Assembly (NCBI GenBank): GCA_052387115.1
Contig: JBQTJM010000150.1
Span: 1 to 5,169, forward strand
Direction of reading: 5' to 3'
Source: JACCXJ01 sp052387115
Lineage (GTDB): Bacteria; Pseudomonadota; Gammaproteobacteria; JACCXJ01
DNA length: 5,169 nt
Shown here: in pieces, positions 4,952-5,169 of the stretch
Position numbering within the stretch: the stretch's first letter is position 1
How the letters are laid out: the number at the start of each line of letters is the position of its first letter
Made by a program: the position numbers and the translations under genes
Notes under the pieces: generated by a model
Databases searched by the model: none
What the model saw: the letters and a program-made list of their open reading frames with translations, nothing else
What the model was told of the DNA's origin: nothing

Positions 4952-5169
4952 TCATTCCCGCCGGCCCTCCGGCACAGATCCTCCGCGTCGTCCCACGCGC
5001 TTGACGTACTCGAGGGGGAACACCACCACGTCGCGCCGCGCGCCCGACAGAGGCGAAACGCGCCCGGTCAGGGGATCCCAGGATCGGGTGCCCTCGGCCA
5101 AGGGGACCGGCCGCAGGATAAAACGGTCGCGCTTGGCGTTGTGCAGGCACATGGAAATGGGGCCCTCGC
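4952..5169 (-). CDS. C-terminal part of an unidentified protein (runs off right edge), possibly a radical SAM enzyme
   Basis: The minus-strand frame enters from the right edge and stops at TGA (4954-4952), giving the last 71 codons or so. An ATG at 5152 is internal: the frame is open upstream of it, reading GPISMCLHNAKRDRFILRPV and then AEGTRSWDPLTGR, SGARRDVVVFPLEYVKRVGR. A Cys-containing SMCLHNAKRD followed by FILRP gives the impression of the C-terminal region of a radical SAM protein, but this is a weak recollection and no cluster motif (CxxxCxxC) lies within the window. It converges on the quinoprotein locus and may overlap its tail. If it is a maturation enzyme the pairing would be meaningful; otherwise it is just the next gene. 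Confidence 0.5.
   Translation of the reverse strand, partial: EGPISMCLHNAKRDRFILRPVPLAEGTRSWDPLTGRVSPLSGARRDVVVFPLEYVKRVGRRGGSVPEGRRE

Noticed and set aside
1..5169. CRISPR arrays, tRNA or rRNA genes
   Set aside because: No regularly spaced repeats, cloverleaf-like sequence or rRNA-like stretch was found.

Overview
The window looks like an accessory region of a high-GC proteobacterial chromosome. It joins a stretch of integron-type gene cassettes to a damaged quinoprotein locus. The organism cannot be fixed from the sequence. The GC-rich codon use on the right, the aadA-like attC at 377-433 and the LodA-type protein would suit a gammaproteobacterium, but that is inference.

Left part (1-1190). 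A tyrosine recombinase begins at 215 and runs off the left edge on the minus strand. A 57-bp attC-like site follows at 377-433. Next is a minus-strand toxin-antitoxin pair: a short putative ribbon-helix-helix antitoxin (987-772) overlapping a MazF/PemK-type toxin (775-461) by 4 bp. The pair appears to have its own promoter, placed so that the mRNA would be leaderless.

Middle (1191-2280). A decayed IS481-type insertion sequence is bounded by about 48-bp imperfect inverted repeats. Its transposase has an in-frame amber codon and has lost its C-terminus. Ten bases beyond the element begins a second, clearer attC-like site (2182-2280), with R'' ATCTAAC, R' GTTAGAC and a long imperfect stem between them.

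Cassette 3 (2275 to about 3072). A plus-strand VapBC-type pair (antitoxin 2334-2603, PIN-domain toxin ending at 3015) is followed by a hairpin and by the first half of a third attC (GTCTAAC at 3046). No R' partner is present, so the array probably ends here. The sites at 377, 2182 and 3046 all read in the same (+) direction. The best model is a cassette array carrying toxin-antitoxin cassettes, one of them reversed and later hit by an IS. No recognisable IntI is in the window.

Right part (3142-5169). A plus-strand LodA/GoxA-type (cysteine tryptophylquinone oxidase-like) gene is fused in frame behind a roughly 106-residue leader module. It is broken at 4438 by a TGATG stop/start overlap. The second reading frame (4440-4862) carries the Cys and Trp-Trp region expected for the cofactor, and another apparent frame change follows near 4826. 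A convergent minus-strand gene enters from the right edge and stops at 4952; only its C-terminus is seen.
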